A stretch of 8,259 nt of DNA, from positions 1-8,259 of the forward strand of contig VBLZ01000109.1 in NCBI GenBank assembly GCA_005878515.1. Reading direction: 5' to 3'. The first letter of the stretch is position 1. Each line of letters opens with the position of its first letter. Shown piece after piece: positions 6,832 to 8,259 of the stretch. Under the pieces are notes generated by a model. That model was given only the letters and a program-made list of their open reading frames with translations, searched no databases and was not told where the DNA came from. This DNA is from Methanobacteriota archaeon (GTDB lineage Archaea; Thermoplasmatota; Thermoplasmata; RBG-16-68-12). The position numbers were made by a program, and so were the translations under genes.

Positions 6832-7687
6832 GGCGTTCTGCCCCGGGCACGTCACGGTGTTCTTCGAGGTCCATGACGATCCGGATCCCCGGAAGAAGGG
6901 CTCGCGCGGGGCCGGCCTGTGCCTGGACCTCGGGGTCCACACGGTCGCGCGGGTTCGCGATGAAGCGCGTTCCTCAATTGACGTCATCGTGAATGGGCGG
7001 CGCCAGAAGGCGGAGGTCACCCAACGTGTCGCGCAGAGGGTCCTCGGCGATCGGTCCTGCGAGGTGAAAATCCTGAGCGAGACGAACCTGCCGGTCTCGC
7101 AGGGATTCGGTGTGAGCGCGGCCGCGGCCTTGAGCACGGCCCTCGCCCTCGACGATGCCCTCGGATCCCAGGTGCCGCGAGACGAGCTGGTCGCCATCGC
7201 GCACGAGACGGAGGTGGAGTGCGGCACCGGTCTCGGCGACGTCGTTCCCGCGTCCTTGGGCGGGATGGACCTACGGCTCAAACCGGGGGCGCCGGCTCAT
7301 GCGGAAGTGCGAACGTTCCCCGTCGAGGCGGACCTCCTGCTCGCGGTGATCGGCCCGGAAATGCCGACGAAGACGGTGCTTCGCGATCCGAAGAAGGTTG
7401 CGGCGATCAACCGGATCGGCGGCGCGCTCGTGGACGAGTTCTCCCGGGATCCTACGATGGAGCGACTCTTCGAACTGGGGGCTCGCTTTGCCGAAGGAAC
7501 GGGCCTTGCGGACAGACGAGTCCTCGAAGTGATTCGGGCCAGCCGCATGTTCGGGCGGGCGACGATGGCCATGCTCGGCAATTCGGTGGTCGCGACGGGG
7601 AACCGCGAGCAGCTGGCGACCTTGTACCTGAAATTCGGGACGCTGCAGCGCTGTGGCGTCGACAACGAAGGCGCGCGCGTCCTCTGA
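6815..7687 (+). CDS. Archaeal pantoate kinase (GHMP kinase family)
   Basis: Phosphorylates pantoate to 4-phosphopantoate, the archaeal replacement for bacterial pantothenate kinase. With ATG at 6815 the product is 290 aa, a normal size, and begins directly with motif 1 (FCPGHVTVFFE, 8-18). The frame is open upstream to 6644, but that part lies inside coaBC and has no family character. GTG at 6818 is an equally possible start. Other signatures: KKGSRGAG (28-35), the glycine-rich GHMP ATP loop LPVSQGFGVSAAAALSTA (92-109), HETEVECGTGLGDV (130-143), and motif 3 MAMLGNSVVATG (251-262). S30, H130, E133, D142, R154 and T185 fall at or within two residues of positions that I recall as important in the Thermococcus kodakarensis enzyme. 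The ATG sits 17 bases inside coaBC, so the two CoA genes are almost surely one operon. No Shine-Dalgarno is evident. Confidence 0.92.
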   Translation: MVSEGEAFCPGHVTVFFEVHDDPDPRKKGSRGAGLCLDLGVHTVARVRDEARSSIDVIVNGRRQKAEVTQRVAQRVLGDRSCEVKILSETNLPVSQGFGVSAAAALSTALALDDALGSQVPRDELVAIAHETEVECGTGLGDVVPASLGGMDLRLKPGAPAHAEVRTFPVEADLLLAVIGPEMPTKTVLRDPKKVAAINRIGGALVDEFSRDPTMERLFELGARFAEGTGLADRRVLEVIRASRMFGRATMAMLGNSVVATGNREQLATLYLKFGTLQRCGVDNEGARVL

Positions 7688-7690
7688 TCA
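7685..7690. other. Abutting convergent stops forming TGATCA
   Basis: The pantoate kinase TGA (7685-7687) is directly followed by the complement of the DUF357 TGA (7688-7690), making the palindrome TGATCA with no intergenic base. No terminator-like structure is visible around it. Confidence 0.9.
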
Positions 7691-7972
7691 CTCGCTCAAG
7701 GTGAATAGCTGGTCGTCCCCGCCGACATCGAAGAGCCCGACCCGCGCGCCGGCATCGAGCCACCCGTGAGCGTAATTCACGTTCGCCAGGGCCTTCTCGA
7801 GTTCGCCTCGCTCGCGGAAATGTTTCGCGTCCTCGAGGTAGGCACGGGCCATTCCGAGGAAGTCCTCCGCCACCTTCCGGAGGTGGGAACGCGGAGGCGG
7901 GGCCAGCGTGACCTTCGCGAGGGCCCTCTCCGTCAGGGTGACATCCTTCTCGACCAACGCGCGAAGATCCAC
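7688..7972 (-). CDS. DUF357 family small archaeal protein
   Basis: 94-residue, probably all-helical cytosolic protein. The C-terminal half (ARAYLEDAKHFRERGELEKA, then ALANVNYAHGWLDAGARVGLFDV) matches what I recall of DUF357: a short archaeal family with paired helices, a conserved AxxY.DAKHF helix and a WLDAG..LG.F turn. Its function is not established. The start is GTG at 7972. A stop codon lies eight codons upstream in frame with no other start between, so the choice is firm. No signal peptide or membrane segment is seen. It follows the HerA-like gene on the same strand after 61 bases, but a TATA-like box about 25 bases upstream suggests its own leaderless transcript. Its stop touches the stop of the convergent pantoate kinase. 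Confidence 0.85.
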   Translation of the reverse strand: MDLRALVEKDVTLTERALAKVTLAPPPRSHLRKVAEDFLGMARAYLEDAKHFRERGELEKALANVNYAHGWLDAGARVGLFDVGGDDQLFTLSE

Positions 7973-7993
7973 ACTCGTCCATCGGGCGCCGCG

Positions 7994-7999
7994 CTAAAA
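7994..7999 (-). promoter_or_regulatory. Possible TATA/BRE promoter for DUF357 gene
   Basis: Minus-strand TTTTAG, preceded by purine-rich GGGAAAGG like a BRE, is centred about 25 bases upstream of the GTG at 7972. This spacing suits a leaderless archaeal transcript. It lies in the 61-base gap (7973-8033) after the HerA-like gene. No Shine-Dalgarno precedes the GTG. Confidence 0.5.
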
Positions 8000-8033
8000 C
8001 CTTTCCCGCTCCCGGCCTGCGCGCCTGCGTCGG

Positions 8034-8259
8034 TCAATCCTCGATGACCTTGACGCTCTCTCCACCGTGACGCGTTTCTCGCGGACGCACTTCGACCATG
8101 AGCGGCATCTGGAGCCCGCCACCCGTCATGATCGCCACGCCAATCGGGAGGCGGGAGATCTCCTCGGCCATCGCGGTCGTCAGCCCCTCGACGCTCGCGA
8201 TGATCGCCTTCAGGTCGTTCGGGTTCGTGACTTTCAGGATGATTTGCGTGTTGCACTGG
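8034..8259 (-). CDS. C-terminal fragment of a HerA-like (DUF87) ATPase
   Basis: Only the last 74 residues are in the window, since the gene runs off the right edge. The fragment opens QCNTQIILKVTNPNDLKAI, the pattern near the end of the RecA-like core of HerA/DUF87 hexameric DNA translocases (TQI.L...NPNDL), followed by the helix IASVEGLTTAMAEEISRL and the strand-rich close IGVAIMTGGGLQMPLMVEV. Walker A and B motifs would lie outside, so the helicase assignment rests on this C-terminal signature. HerA proteins usually act with the nuclease NurA in archaeal end resection. No nurA is visible here. The fragment ends in a polar tail (RPRETRHGGESVKVIED) with TGA at 8034-8036. Another DUF87-family ATPase remains possible. 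Confidence 0.75.
   Translation of the reverse strand, partial: QCNTQIILKVTNPNDLKAIIASVEGLTTAMAEEISRLPIGVAIMTGGGLQMPLMVEVRPRETRHGGESVKVIED

Noticed and set aside
6220..7281. 353-codon open frame on the - strand
   Set aside because: Lies across coaBC and pantoate kinase, both clearly coding. Low-complexity Arg/Ser/Pro composition.

Overview
The window reads as an ordinary stretch of archaeal chromosome, high in GC and densely packed. Three things point to a euryarchaeon in the broad sense: a bacterial-type DNA gyrase A subunit, an archaea-specific pantoate kinase next to CoaBC, and a DUF357 protein beside what looks like a HerA-type ATPase tail. TATA-like boxes lie about 25-27 bases before likely leaderless starts, which also fits archaea. 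A GC-rich member of Thermoplasmatota is my best guess, but that is inference. I saw no rRNA, tRNA, CRISPR array, insertion sequence or prophage signature.

Layout. (1) gyrA enters from the left edge on the + strand, with its N-terminus cut off, and ends at 2437. (2) A minus-strand cluster, folC -> nth -> dipeptide epimerase (5513 down to 2429), runs convergently into gyrA. folC and nth overlap by 26 bases, the epimerase follows after 45 bases, and the epimerase and gyrA stop regions overlap by 9 bases. (3) A short divergent region (5514-5628) holds candidate promoters for folC on the minus strand and coaBC on the plus strand. (4) A plus-strand pair, coaBC and pantoate kinase, overlaps by 17 bases. 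(5) Two minus-strand genes come in from the right edge: the C-terminal end of a HerA-like ATPase, then a small DUF357 gene whose stop codon directly abuts the pantoate kinase stop.

How the genes work together. Pantoate kinase and CoaBC are two steps of archaeal coenzyme A synthesis (pantoate -> 4-phosphopantoate, and later 4'-phosphopantothenate -> 4'-phosphopantetheine). FolC adds folate cofactor glutamylation. GyrA, endonuclease III and the HerA-like protein serve DNA topology and repair. The epimerase is a peptide-processing enzyme whose role in an archaeon is unclear.

I found no convincing new multi-gene system. The best leads are a Tyr where the CoaC domain should carry its catalytic His, a dipeptide-epimerase DxD signature in an apparent archaeon, and a Leu at the main quinolone-resistance position of GyrA. 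About 98% of the window is covered by genes, and no gene-free stretch exceeds about 115 bases.
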